Of a stretch of DNA of 64,000 nt, positions 7,805 through 16,298 are shown piece after piece. The translations under genes were made by a program, and so were the position numbers. This DNA is from Streptomyces sp. YPW6 (lineage in GTDB: Bacteria > Actinomycetota > Actinomycetes > Streptomycetales > Streptomycetaceae): contig NZ_CP076457.1 of NCBI RefSeq assembly GCF_018866325.1, positions 6,483,001 through 6,547,000 of the forward strand, given 5' to 3'. The notes beneath the pieces were generated by a model. That model saw nothing but the letters and a program-made list of their open reading frames with translations. It was not told where the DNA came from and did no database searches. The number at the start of each line of letters is the position of its first letter. Positions within the stretch are counted from its first letter, which is position 1.

Positions 7805-9136
7805 GTGAGCGAGAGCAGCACGGGCCGGGCCGGCACGGGCAGGGCCGAGCAGGAGGTCGTCGACCTCTGTCGTGACCTGATCCGGATCGACACCAGCAAC
7901 TACGGCGACCACTCGGGCCCCGGCGAGCGGCTCGCCGCCGAGTACGTCGCGGAGAAGCTCGCGGAGGTCGGCCTGGAGCCGCAGATCTTCGAGTCGCACA
8001 AGGGGCGCGCCTCCACCGTCGCGCGGATCCAGGGGGAGGATCCCTCCCGCCCGGCGCTTCTCATCCACGGGCACACCGACGTCGTCCCGGCCAACGCGGC
8101 GGACTGGACGCACGACCCGTTCTCCGGAGAGATCGCGGACGGCTGCGTCTGGGGCCGGGGCGCGGTCGACATGAAGGACATGGACGCGATGACCCTCGCG
8201 GTCGTCCGCGAACGGATGCGCACCGGCCGCAAGCCCCCGCGCGACATCGTGCTCGCCTTCCTCGCCGACGAGGAGGCGGGCGGCACGTACGGGGCCCGCT
8301 ATCTCGTGGACAACCACCCGGGCCTCTTCGAGGGCGTCACGGAGGCGATCAGCGAGGTCGGCGGCTTCTCCTTCACCGTCAACGAGGACCTGCGGCTGTA
8401 TCTGGTGGAGACCGCCCAGAAGGGCATGCACTGGATGAAGCTGACCGTGGACGGCACCGCCGGACACGGCTCGATGATCCACAAGGACAACGCCATCACC
8501 GAGCTGTCCGAGGCGGTCGGGCGGCTGGGCCGGCACACGTTCCCGGTGCGGGTCACCAAGACGCTGCGGCACTTCCTGGACGAGCTCTCCGACGCGCTGG
8601 GCACCGAGCTGGACCCGGAGAACATGGACGAGACGCTCGCCAAGCTCGGCGGCATCGCCAAACTCATCGGCGCCTCGCTCCAGAACACGGCCAACCCCAC
8701 CCAGCTCGGTGCCGGCTACAAGGTCAACGTCATCCCGGGCCAGGCGACCGCCCATGTCGACGGCCGGTACCTGCCGGGGTACGAGGAGGAGTTCCTCGCC
8801 GACCTGGACCGGATTCTCGGCCCCAACGTCCGGCGCGAGGACGTGCACGCCGACAAGGCCCTGGAGACCACGTTCGACGGGGCCCTGGTCGACGCCATGC
8901 AGACCGCGCTGGTCGCCGAGGACCCGATCGCCCGCGCCGTGCCCTACATGCTCTCGGCGGGCACCGACGCCAAGTCCTTCGACGACCTGGGCATCCGGGG
9001 CTTCGGCTTCGCCCCGCTGAAGCTGCCGCCGGAGCTGGACTTCGCCGGGATGTTCCACGGCGTCGACGAACGGGTCCCGGTCGACGGGCTCCAGTTCGGC
9101 GTGCGGGTGCTCGACCGGTTCATCGACCACTCCTGA
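7805..9136 (+). CDS. M20-family zinc metallopeptidase
   Basis: A 443-aa M20/M25/M40 peptidase-like hydrolase that resembles dipeptidases, deacylases or carboxypeptidases of the ArgE/DapE group. Metal ligands are visible in LLIHGHTDVVPA, GAVDMKDMD and FLADEEAGG, the last containing the general-base Glu. The GTG start at 7805 has GGAGGGAA at about 7791-7799; a further upstream GTG at 7739 would add an Arg/Ser-rich tail and is less likely. No signal peptide is visible, so it should be cytoplasmic. The substrate is unknown. Confidence 0.87.
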   Translation: MSESSTGRAGTGRAEQEVVDLCRDLIRIDTSNYGDHSGPGERLAAEYVAEKLAEVGLEPQIFESHKGRASTVARIQGEDPSRPALLIHGHTDVVPANAADWTHDPFSGEIADGCVWGRGAVDMKDMDAMTLAVVRERMRTGRKPPRDIVLAFLADEEAGGTYGARYLVDNHPGLFEGVTEAISEVGGFSFTVNEDLRLYLVETAQKGMHWMKLTVDGTAGHGSMIHKDNAITELSEAVGRLGRHTFPVRVTKTLRHFLDELSDALGTELDPENMDETLAKLGGIAKLIGASLQNTANPTQLGAGYKVNVIPGQATAHVDGRYLPGYEEEFLADLDRILGPNVRREDVHADKALETTFDGALVDAMQTALVAEDPIARAVPYMLSAGTDAKSFDDLGIRGFGFAPLKLPPELDFAGMFHGVDERVPVDGLQFGVRVLDRFIDHS

Positions 9137-9246
9137 CCGGTCCATGACCGATTCACCGCCGATTCGTCCACCTGTGCGGACATGTCCGAACGGGTGAAAG
9201 GCGCCGTTCACACGTAGCCCCGCGCATTTCTCCTCGTTACAAGGTT

Positions 9247-9269
9247 TGCGGTCCGCGGCTGGGACCGCA
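9247..9269 (+). promoter_or_regulatory. 5'-leader hairpin just upstream of chpH
   Basis: TGCGGTCC (9247-9254) pairs with GGACCGCA (9262-9269) across a 7-nt loop. It sits just upstream of the strong ribosome-binding site AGGAGGAA (9280-9287), so it may stabilise the leader or tune initiation of a highly expressed chaplin. Confidence 0.4.
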
Positions 9270-9289
9270 CTTTCCAACTAGGAGGAATC

Positions 9290-9523
9290 ATGATCAAGAA
9301 GGTCGTCGCAGTTGCGGCTGCCACCGGTGGCCTCGTTCTCGCGGGTGCGGGCATGGCTTCCGCCGACGCGGGCGCCCAGGGTGCGGCCATCGGCAGCCCC
9401 GGCGTGCTCTCCGGCAACGTCGTCCAGGTTCCGGTCCACGTGCCGGTCAACGTGTGCGGCAACACGGTCTCCGTGATCGGTCTGCTGAACCCCGCCTTCG
9501 GCAACACCTGCGTCAACGCCTGA
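9290..9523 (+). CDS. chpH: Short chaplin ChpH
   Basis: A 77-aa secreted surface-active protein. Residues 1-26 form a Sec signal peptide ending ASA, and the mature part is a single chaplin domain with GSPGVLSGN, PVNVCGN, GLLNPAFGNTC and two Cys that form the conserved disulphide. Short chaplins self-assemble into amyloid fibrils on aerial hyphae and spores, lowering surface tension at the air-water interface. The pairing with a long chaplin directly downstream matches chpH-chpC as recalled from S. coelicolor. Confidence 0.93.
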   Translation: MIKKVVAVAAATGGLVLAGAGMASADAGAQGAAIGSPGVLSGNVVQVPVHVPVNVCGNTVSVIGLLNPAFGNTCVNA

Positions 9524-9559
9524 TCGTTGAACGTCAACCCGTAAGGGTTTGAGCTCGAC

Positions 9560-9594
9560 CGGTCCCGGAGTGCACTCCATGCACTCCGGGACCG
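9560..9594 (+). terminator. Hairpin terminator after chpH
   Basis: A perfect 15-bp stem (9560-9574 with 9580-9594) with a 5-nt loop CTCCA lies 36 bp after the chpH stop. There is no T-run. It separates chpH from chpC, which has its own ribosome-binding site. Confidence 0.75.
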
Positions 9595-9663
9595 TTCGGC
9601 ATTCGGCTCCCGCACGGTCATGTCCGGGGGTTTTTCGGAAGCCAGAAGGCAGGAAACGAACCT

Positions 9664-10491
9664 ATGCGACAGGTCACTCGTAAAGGCCTGATCACCATGG
9701 CGGCTGCGGGCGGAGTGCTCGCACTGAGCGGCGGATACGCCCACGCCGACTCCGGGGCGGCGAGCGCCGCCACCGGCTCGCCGGGCGTGCTGTCCGGCAA
9801 CTCGGTCCAGGTCCCGATCGACGTCCCGGTCAACGTCTGCGGGAACTCCGTCAGCGTCGGCGGACTGCTCAACCCCGCCAGCGGCAACGACTGCGGAAAC
9901 GGATCAGCAGCATCCGACCGGTCCGCGCCGACCGACCGATCCGGGTCCGACCGGTCCGGGTCCGACCGGTCCGACGGCGCCCAGGACCGCTCGGTCCCCG
10001 GCGGCTCCGGCAACGGCGCCCAGGCCGGCGACACCACGGCCTCGGACCGCACCTCCGAGCCCGGCACGGGCCGCCACCGCGCCCCGGGCGGCGGCGCCAC
10101 CGCCGAGGGGACCGCCCAGGGCTCGCCCGGCATCCTCTCCGGCAACTCGGTCCAGGCGCCCATCGACATCCCCGTGAACCTCTGCGGGAACAGCGTCACC
10201 ATCGGCGGACTGCTGAACCCGGTCTTCGGCAACAGCTGCTCCAACGACGCCGAGCTGCCGCCCCCGCCGCCCGAGCAGCCGGAGGAGCCCCCGGTCACGC
10301 CGGAGACGCCGGTCGACCCGCCGGTCAGCCAGCCGCCCGAGCCGAACGCCCCCGAGACCCGGAACGTGCCCCGCGAGCAGCTCGCACAGACCGGTGGCGA
10401 CGGGCTCGGCATGCTCATCCCGGCCAGCGCGGGGCTGCTGTTCGCCGGCGCGGGATCGGTGCTCTACCGCCGCTCGCGCAGCGCCGCCTGA
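9664..10491 (+). CDS. chpC: Long, sortase-anchored chaplin ChpC
   Basis: A 275-aa cell-wall chaplin. After a signal peptide (about 1-28) come two chaplin domains, at about residues 33-77 and 155-197, each with the pair of Cys in VNxCGN and LLNPxxGNxC. A linker rich in DRSGS repeats separates them, and a Pro/Glu-rich wall-spanning stretch follows. The C-terminus has the sortase motif LAQTG, a hydrophobic segment and the basic tail YRRSRS. Long chaplins anchor the short-chaplin fibrils to peptidoglycan. AGGAAA precedes the ATG. Confidence 0.93.
   Translation: MRQVTRKGLITMAAAGGVLALSGGYAHADSGAASAATGSPGVLSGNSVQVPIDVPVNVCGNSVSVGGLLNPASGNDCGNGSAASDRSAPTDRSGSDRSGSDRSDGAQDRSVPGGSGNGAQAGDTTASDRTSEPGTGRHRAPGGGATAEGTAQGSPGILSGNSVQAPIDIPVNLCGNSVTIGGLLNPVFGNSCSNDAELPPPPPEQPEEPPVTPETPVDPPVSQPPEPNAPETRNVPREQLAQTGGDGLGMLIPASAGLLFAGAGSVLYRRSRSAA
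9934..9975 (+). repeat. 15-bp tandem repeat in the chpC linker (DRSGS units)
   Basis: Two 15-bp units at 9934-9948 and 9949-9963 and a partial third to 9975 encode DRSGS-DRSGS-DRSD. The units are in frame, so copy-number change would alter linker length without breaking the gene. Confidence 0.8.
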
Positions 10492-10530
10492 TCCGGGCGC
10501 GCACAGCACGGCACAACGCACGCAAGGGAC

Positions 10531-10554
10531 CGGGCCCCGCCACCGCGGGGCCCG
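10531..10554. terminator. Bidirectional hairpin between chpC and DUF5703 gene
   Basis: A 10-bp perfect stem CGGGCCCCGC/GCGGGGCCCG with a CACC loop lies between two convergent genes. No T-run follows on either side. Confidence 0.65.
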
Positions 10555-10561
10555 CTCCATG

Positions 10562-10750
10562 TCACCAGGTCGCCCGCAGCTGGCGGATGATCCGCCGGCG
10601 CAGCCGCACCCTGCGGCTGCCGTCCCTGCGGAGCGTCAGGCGGTCCAGCTCCCAGTGTCCGTACTCGGCGTGGTCGGTCAGGAGTCGGGCCGCGTCCTTG
10701 CGGGAGACCCCGCGCGGCACGTACACGTCGATGAATTCGTATTCCGGCAT
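10562..10750 (-). CDS. DUF5703 family small protein
   Basis: A 62-aa basic protein beginning MPEYEFIDVYVPRGVSRKDA and ending in an Arg-rich tail, matching the DUF5703 family of short actinobacterial proteins as I recall it. The body (ARLLTDHAEYGHWELDRL) suggests a small alpha/beta fold, and the strongly basic C-terminus could bind nucleic acid; that is speculation. No function is established. It is divergent from the following acidic protein across 47 bp. Confidence 0.75.
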   Translation of the reverse strand: MPEYEFIDVYVPRGVSRKDAARLLTDHAEYGHWELDRLTLRRDGSRRVRLRRRIIRQLRATW

Positions 10751-10784
10751 CGCATCTATTGTGCGGGCACGGGCCCGCTACGGA

Positions 10785-10790
10785 TAGCGT
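10785..10790 (+). promoter_or_regulatory. Putative -10 box of a leaderless transcript
   Basis: TAGCGT ends 7 nt before ATG 10798 and no Shine-Dalgarno sequence is present, which fits a leaderless mRNA for the next gene. Confidence 0.45.
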
Positions 10791-10797
10791 CTGCACT

Positions 10798-11460
10798 ATG
10801 TCTGATGCTGCGCAGCCCACCGCTGCCGAGGTACGTGCCGCCGCCGAAGCGGTCAAAGCCGCGATCGACCGTCACCTCGACGCGGTCGAACGCCGTACCG
10901 GGGACGACGACCCCGCCGTCTACGACGCGTTCAACGCCCTGGCCGCTGCCGCCGAGGTCTACGACGAACTCCTCTACGACCGCTACGACGAAGTCACCCC
11001 CTTCGAGATCCCCGGCGCGGACGACTCCCTGCCGCCCTACGCCGGTCCCGCGGAGCCCAGCGCGCTCAGTGTCCTGATCCGCCGCGACTACCTGGTCGCG
11101 GAGCCCCCGCGCCTCCTGGCCCAGGCACAGCGCCTGGCCGACGCCGACGTCGGTCCGGGCGGCGAGGACACGACCCCGGTGGTCGGCACCAGCGTCCACG
11201 CCGCGCTCGGCGTGCTCTTCGGCGAGTACGAACCGGACGAGATCGCCTCCCGGCACAAGGAGTTCGGCCTGGAGGAAGGGGACTCCACCCTCTGGGTCTC
11301 GGCCGGGGAAGCGGCTCCTGAACCGGGGGAGTGGCTCGGTGCCCCGTTCGAGGACGCCGACCCCGAACGGGTCGTCTGCCGCTTCGACGTCAGCGCGGTC
11401 TTCGACGAGGAGGACGACCCCGACGAGGACTTCGCCGGACCGGCGGTGCGCGGCCGCTGA
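10798..11460 (+). CDS. Acidic cytoplasmic protein of unknown function
   Basis: A 220-aa protein that I do not recognise with confidence. It is helical and Ala/Glu-rich at the N-terminus and very acidic at the C-terminus (DEEDDPDEDF). No signal peptide or membrane segment is visible. ATG 10798 is chosen over an upstream start because the sequence before it is non-coding in character and ends in a -10-like TAGCGT. The gene is conserved-looking by codon use and converges on the RecD2-like gene across a strong hairpin. Confidence 0.7.
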   Translation: MSDAAQPTAAEVRAAAEAVKAAIDRHLDAVERRTGDDDPAVYDAFNALAAAAEVYDELLYDRYDEVTPFEIPGADDSLPPYAGPAEPSALSVLIRRDYLVAEPPRLLAQAQRLADADVGPGGEDTTPVVGTSVHAALGVLFGEYEPDEIASRHKEFGLEEGDSTLWVSAGEAAPEPGEWLGAPFEDADPERVVCRFDVSAVFDEEDDPDEDFAGPAVRGR

Positions 11461-11495
11461 CCGGAGCCCCTCCCCGCCTCGCACCGGACGCGACA

Positions 11496-11528
11496 GTGGG
11501 CCCCGGCGCGTATCGCGCCGGGGCCCAC
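11496..11528. terminator. Bidirectional hairpin terminator
   Basis: A perfect 15-bp stem (11496-11510 with 11514-11528) with a TAT loop lies between the convergent acidic-protein gene and the RecD2-like gene. Confidence 0.8.
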
Positions 11529-11542
11529 CGCTGCGAGGGCCT

Positions 11543-13881
11543 TCAGGAAGACGCGTCGGGCGTCGGGAGCGCCTCCAGGAGCGGGCGCAGCCGGGTCGTC
11601 CGCTCCTGGGCCGGGATCTGCGCCACCGCGTGGGGGAGTGCCTGGTCCACTCCGTGCACCACGGACAGGTGCCGCTCGCCCCGGCCGAACGCGGTGTACA
11701 CCCACGGCCGGCTCAGCCCCTGTGCCGCGTCGCCCGGCAGCACGACCACCGCGGCGGGCCAGCGCATCCCGGCCGCCTGGTGGGCGCTGAGGGCCCAGCC
11801 GTGCCGCACCGACGACTCCACCCGCTCCTGCGGTACGACGACGGGGACGCCCCCGCAGTCCAGATGCAGCCCCTCGGCGTCGGCGGAGCGCACCACCCCG
11901 GGCACCGCCCGGCCGGGCGCCGGTACATGAACCACCCGGTCGCCCGGGTCGAAACCGCCGAACCGGCCGGGGCCCGGGTTGAGCCGCTGCTTCAGCGCCT
12001 CGTTGAGCACCCTGGTCCCGGCGGCCCCGCCATGGCCCACCGTGATCACCTGGGTCTCGTCGGAGGGGATCGAGAAGGCCCGGGGCACCGAGTCGGCGAC
12101 CAGCTGCACGGTCCGGTGGACGGCCTCGCCCGCATCCCGGACCGGGACGATCACCACCTCCTTGCCCGGGGCGTCGACCTGGTTCAGCTCGCCGATGCCG
12201 ATGCCCGAGACCAGCTCCCCGATCGGGCCGGGGTCCGGAGTGCGGGAGACGACCTGGGGGCAGGTGCGGGCGGCCAGCACATCGGCGAACACCCGCCCGG
12301 CGCCCGCCGAGCCCAGCACGCCCGGATCACCGCTCAGCACGAGCCGGGCGCCGTCGGCCAGCGCCTCGACCAGGACCGCCGCGCTCTCCACGTCCAGTTG
12401 CGGGGCGTCCAGCACGACCAGCAGGTCCAGGGCGAGCGCCCCGTCCTCGTCCCGGCCGGGGCCCTGAGCACCGGACAGCAGGCCGGCCAGCGTGACCGCC
12501 GTGTCCGGATCACCGGTGGCCGCGGCGAGCCTGCGCCGCCCGTCCTCGCTGTGGGCCGCGCCGAACGCCCGCAGTCCCAGGCCGCGCGCCGCGGCGATGA
12601 GCGCGGCGGGCTCGCCCCGGGCCGCCTCGCCGCCGGTGTGCGCGACCAGACCCGCGGCGGCGGACGTACGGATCAGCTCGGCGGCCGACGGGCTCGGCGC
12701 TCCGGCAGCGGCCTCCGCCCAGTCGGCGGCCTTCTCGCAGGTGTTGACCAGCCGGGCCAGGCCGTCGGCGAGACTCTCCTCGGCCAGGGCGTAGCGGTCG
12801 AGGCCCAGCAGGACCCGGACCGGCTCGCGGGGCGTACCGGCGTCCGGGGCGAGGCCGCCCTCCTCCGCTTCGGCCGCGTCCGCCCCGGCCTCCTCCGGCT
12901 CCTCTTCCTCCCCTTCCTGGAAGAGCAGGGCCACACCCTCCTCGACGGCCTCGCGCACCGCCGCCTCCGGGTCGCTCACCGCACGCCCGGCGAGCGCAGC
13001 CCGGACAGCTTCGGCGTCCAGGGCCGTGTGGCCCTGGAGGGCGGCGCGCTCCAGCACCCAGCCGACCAGGGCCGCCGTCCGGCGGCGGTCGTCCGGGCCG
13101 CAGTCCGCGCCCAGCAGCGCACGAGCGAAGCCGTCGGCCTGCTCCGGCCGCACACCGGGCACGGCCAGCAGCTGCCAGGGATCGGCCTGCAGCAGCCCGG
13201 CCGCCTGCTCGCCCAGCGTGCCGACGGCCGGGCGGGCCAGCGCCTCGGGGGCCCCGCCCTCCGCGAGCACCGCGCGCACCGCGTCCAGGGCCTCCGGAGA
13301 GGCGGCCTGCGGGGCGGGGGCGGCCTCGGGCGCGGGGTCCGGGGCGGCTGGGCGGCGGACGGGGCGGGACGCCGGGGCGCCTGCGCTGCGGCGGGTGGCG
13401 CGTAGAACGCGGCGCCCGCCTTCTCACCGCTCTCCACCGCCCGCACGGCCGCGAGCAGATCGGCGGCGGTGCCGCTCAGACCCGCGCCCGCGGCGATGGG
13501 TCCCGTCTTCGCCGCCTTGCGCTGCTCGATGCGCTCCCGGAGCTCGCGCTGGGCGGCCAGCTCGGCCTGCGCCTCCGACAGTCCGGCGTCGGGCGAGGCG
13601 TCGGCGGCCCGGGTCCCCGCCGCGTCCTCGGCGTCCGCCGAGGGCTCCCGGGCCGCGGACCCGTCCTCGGCGCTCGCTGATCCGGCGGCCTCGGCCCCGT
13701 CGCCCGCGGCGTCGGCGGCCTCGGCCTCAGCGCCCGGGGAGGCGGCGACGGCGTCCCCGTCGCCCGCGGGGCCGGTATCCGCCGGGGGCTCCTGGGCCCC
13801 GGCCCCGTCCGGCGGGGACACGGCCTCCTGCGGGGTGTCCGTACCGCCGGTGCCGGGGGTCTCCCCGGGAAGCGCAGTCAC
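11543..13881 (-). pseudogene. Degenerate RecD2-like helix-hairpin-helix protein, frameshifted
   Basis: The gene starts at GTG 13881, overlapping the aldo/keto reductase stop by 4 bp. The first frame gives about 165 residues: an Ala/Glu-rich tail, then LSEAQAELAAQ and TAADLLAAVRAVESGEKAG. The rest lies in another frame ending at 11543 and holds a helix-hairpin-helix (DPWQLLAVPGV), a RecD-like core and a C-terminal WALSAHQAAGMRWPAAVVVLP stretch. The switch falls near 13340-13365 and needs one extra base, so it is either a sequencing error in GC runs or a real mutation. The core resembles RecD2, but the Walker A equivalent reads TGGEAARGE without GKT and the Walker B equivalent reads VVLDAPQ, so ATPase activity is unlikely even in the restored protein. 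Confidence 0.78.
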
Positions 13882-14861
13882 AGCGTGCTCCAGTCCTGGT
13901 CGGGATAGCGGTGCACGGGCGCCGACACGTCGTCGAGCGCCTGGCAGATCTCGTAGGGAAGACTAAGCGCCTCCACCGACAAAGCCTCCGTGAGCTGCCC
14001 GGCGTTGCGCGCACCGAGGATCGGCGCCGCCACTCCCGGGCGGTCCCGGACCCAGGCGAGGGCCACCTGGAGCGGGCTCGTCGCCAGTCCGTCCGCCGCC
14101 GTCGCCACCGCGTCCACGACCCGGGCCGCCGTGTCGTCGAGATACGGCTCGACGAACGGGGCGAGCCGCTCGGACGCGCCCCGGGAGTCGGCCGGGGTGC
14201 CCTGGCGGTACTTGCCGGTGAGCACGCCGCGTCCCAGCGGGGAGGACGGCAGCAGCCCGATCCCGAGGTCCAGCGCGGCGGGCAGCACCTCGCGCTCGAT
14301 GCCCCGCTGGAGCAGCGAGTACTCCATCTGCGTACTGGCCAGCCGGGTGCGCACCCCGGGCGCGGCGAGCTGCCAGGTGCCCGCCTTCGCCAGCTGCCAG
14401 CCGCAGAAGTCCGACACGCCCGCGTAGCGCACGCGGCCCGAGGAGACGGCCAGGTCCACCGCCTGGAGGGTCTCCTCCAGGGGGGTCGCCGGGTCGAAGG
14501 CGTGGACCTGCCACAGGTCCACGTGGTCCGTGCCGAGCCGTTCCAGCGACGCGTCCAGGGCGGCCAGCAGGTGCCCGCGCGAACCGTTGACGCGGCGGTG
14601 GGGGTCGGGGACGTTTCCGGCCTTCGTCGCGATGACCAGGTCCTCACGGGGGACCAGGCTGCCGACGAGCCGCCCGAGCAGATACTCGGCCTCGCCGCCC
14701 CCGTACACATCGGCGGTGTCCACCAGGGTGCCGCCCGCGTCCCAGAAGGCCTTCAGCTGGTCGGCGGCGTCGTGCTCGTCCGTGTCCCGGCCCCAGGTGA
14801 GGGTGCCGAGCCCGATCCGGGACACGCGAAGGCCGGTACGGCCGAGATGCCTCTGCTCCAT
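13878..14861 (-). CDS. Aldo/keto reductase
   Basis: A 327-aa NADPH-dependent oxidoreductase of the AKR superfamily with a TIM-barrel fold. The catalytic tetrad region is visible as VDTADVYGGGEAE (Asp, Tyr), ATKAG (Lys) and WQVHAFD (His), and the nucleotide-binding end is ILGARNAGQL. ATG 14861 (MEQRHLGRTGL) is chosen because AKRs of this group start this way; ATG 14891 would add ten residues. Its stop overlaps the start of the RecD2-like gene, so the two are co-translated. The substrate is unknown. Confidence 0.9.
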   Translation of the reverse strand: MEQRHLGRTGLRVSRIGLGTLTWGRDTDEHDAADQLKAFWDAGGTLVDTADVYGGGEAEYLLGRLVGSLVPREDLVIATKAGNVPDPHRRVNGSRGHLLAALDASLERLGTDHVDLWQVHAFDPATPLEETLQAVDLAVSSGRVRYAGVSDFCGWQLAKAGTWQLAAPGVRTRLASTQMEYSLLQRGIEREVLPAALDLGIGLLPSSPLGRGVLTGKYRQGTPADSRGASERLAPFVEPYLDDTAARVVDAVATAADGLATSPLQVALAWVRDRPGVAAPILGARNAGQLTEALSVEALSLPYEICQALDDVSAPVHRYPDQDWSTL

Positions 14862-14954
14862 GGGCGCTGAGATTACTGGCCAGGGCCCCACGGGGTGCAG
14901 GGGCTGTGGACAACCCGAGGTCCGCCGGGCCTGCCGGATCGCCGCCGCCCGCGC

Positions 14955-14960
14955 TAGAGT
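14955..14960 (+). promoter_or_regulatory. Putative -10 box for the LLM-family oxidoreductase gene
   Basis: TAGAGT lies 40 bp upstream of ATG 15001. A start about 7 nt downstream would leave the 14-bp palindrome inside the 5' leader or overlapping the early transcribed region. Confidence 0.4.
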
Positions 14961-14975
14961 CCGGAGAAAGGGACG

Positions 14976-14989
14976 TTACTGATCAGTAA
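14976..14989. promoter_or_regulatory. Perfect 14-bp palindrome TTACTGATCAGTAA (candidate operator)
   Basis: The sequence is its own reverse complement, stands out as AT-rich in this GC-rich DNA, and ends immediately before the ribosome-binding site AAGGGGAG of the LLM-family gene. Its form is typical of TetR-family operators. No TetR gene is in the window, so the regulator would act in trans. Confidence 0.6.
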
Positions 14990-15000
14990 GGGGAGCGGTT

Positions 15001-16050
15001 ATGCGGCTCGGCATCAATCTCGGTTACTGGGGCGCCGGCATGGACGGCGACAACCTCGCCGTCGCGCAGGAGGCCGACCGGCTCGGCTACGACGTCTGCT
15101 GGGCGGCCGAGGCGTACGGCTCCGACGCCCCGACCGTCCTGAGCTGGGTCGCGGCCCAGACCGAGTCGATCGACGTCGGCTCCGCCATCATGCAGATCCC
15201 GGCCCGTCAGCCCACCATGACGGCGATGACCGCCGCCACCCTCGACTCGCTGTCCGGCGGCCGCTTCCGGCTCGGCCTCGGCGTCTCGGGCCCGCAGGTC
15301 TCGGAGGGCTGGTACGGCGTCAGGTTCGACAAGCCGCTGGCCCGCACCCGTGAGTACGTGGAGATCGTCCGCAAGGCGATGACCCGCGAGCGCCTGTCGT
15401 ACGAGGGCGCGCACTGGACGCTGCCGCTCCCCGGCGGACCGGGCAAGCCGATCAAGCTGACCGTGCACCCGCAGCGCGAGCACATCCCGCTCTACATCGC
15501 CGCGATCGGCCCCAAGAACCTGGAGCAGACCGGTGAGATCGCGGACGGCGCCCTGCTGATCTTCCCCTCCGCCGAACACCTGGAGGAGACCGCGATCCAG
15601 CCGCTGCGCGCGGGCCGGGAGAAGGCCGGCAGGACCATGGAGGGCTTCGACGTCAGCCCGACGCTGCCGCTGGCCGTCGGCGACGACGTGAACGGACTCG
15701 CCGACATGTTCCGCCCGTACACCGCCCTGTACGTCGGCGGGATGGGCAGCCGGAAGCAGAACTTCTACAACCAGCTCGCCCAGCGCATGGGGTACGAGAA
15801 GGAGGCCGCCGAGATCCAGGACAAGTACCTGGACGGGGACAAGGCCGGGGCCGCCGCAGCCGTACCGCACCAGCTGATCGACCAGACCGCGCTGCTCGGC
15901 CCCGTCGAGCGGATCGCGGAGCGCATGCAGGCCTACGCCGCCGCCGGGGTCACCACGCTCAACCTCGCCCCCGCGGGCTTCACCCTGGAGGAGCGGCTCA
16001 CCGCCCTGCGCGCCGGCACGGACGCCCTGGAGCGCTCCGGACTCGCGTAA
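15001..16050 (+). CDS. LLM-class (luciferase-like) F420-dependent oxidoreductase
   Basis: A 349-aa member of the luciferase-like monooxygenase superfamily. The N-terminus MRLGINLGYWG and motifs DVCWAAEAYGSDA, LGLGVSGPQVSEGWYG and PLYIAAIGPKN fit the F420-dependent subgroup common in actinobacteria. The reaction is probably hydride transfer between F420 and an alcohol, ketone or methylene donor, but the substrate is unknown. Its start is well supported by AAGGGGAG. The unusual palindrome before it suggests dedicated control. Confidence 0.87.
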   Translation: MRLGINLGYWGAGMDGDNLAVAQEADRLGYDVCWAAEAYGSDAPTVLSWVAAQTESIDVGSAIMQIPARQPTMTAMTAATLDSLSGGRFRLGLGVSGPQVSEGWYGVRFDKPLARTREYVEIVRKAMTRERLSYEGAHWTLPLPGGPGKPIKLTVHPQREHIPLYIAAIGPKNLEQTGEIADGALLIFPSAEHLEETAIQPLRAGREKAGRTMEGFDVSPTLPLAVGDDVNGLADMFRPYTALYVGGMGSRKQNFYNQLAQRMGYEKEAAEIQDKYLDGDKAGAAAAVPHQLIDQTALLGPVERIAERMQAYAAAGVTTLNLAPAGFTLEERLTALRAGTDALERSGLA

Positions 16051-16068
16051 CCCCCCGCGGGCAGCACT

Positions 16069-16111
16069 ACGGCCGTGGTGGGGGCTCGGGGGTCTTCCCC
16101 GCCACGGCCGT
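16069..16111 (+). terminator. Hairpin terminator after the LLM-family gene
   Basis: ACGGCCGTGG (16069-16078) pairs with CCACGGCCGT (16102-16111), and the inner GGGG and CCCC tracts can extend the stem. No T-run follows. Confidence 0.6.
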
Positions 16112-16298
16112 CAGCAGGAACAACGCGCGACGCCCCCGACGGTTACGCCGCCCCGGCGGGCGTCCCGGCCGGCGCCCCCGGCGCGCGGAGTGCGTGCCCC
16201 CTCCGGTTGCCGACCGCCCCGCGGCGCATTTGACTCGTCCTGCGAACTACCGCTCCGCGGATCCGGGCGCCGCGGAGCACGGGTACGGAGGTGGTCCC

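Noticed and set aside
12510..13427. A separate gene in the third minus-strand frame across the RecD2-like region
   Set aside because: The product is an Arg/Gly/Pro-rich shadow without motifs, while the other two frames carry RecD-like and conserved N-terminal sequence.
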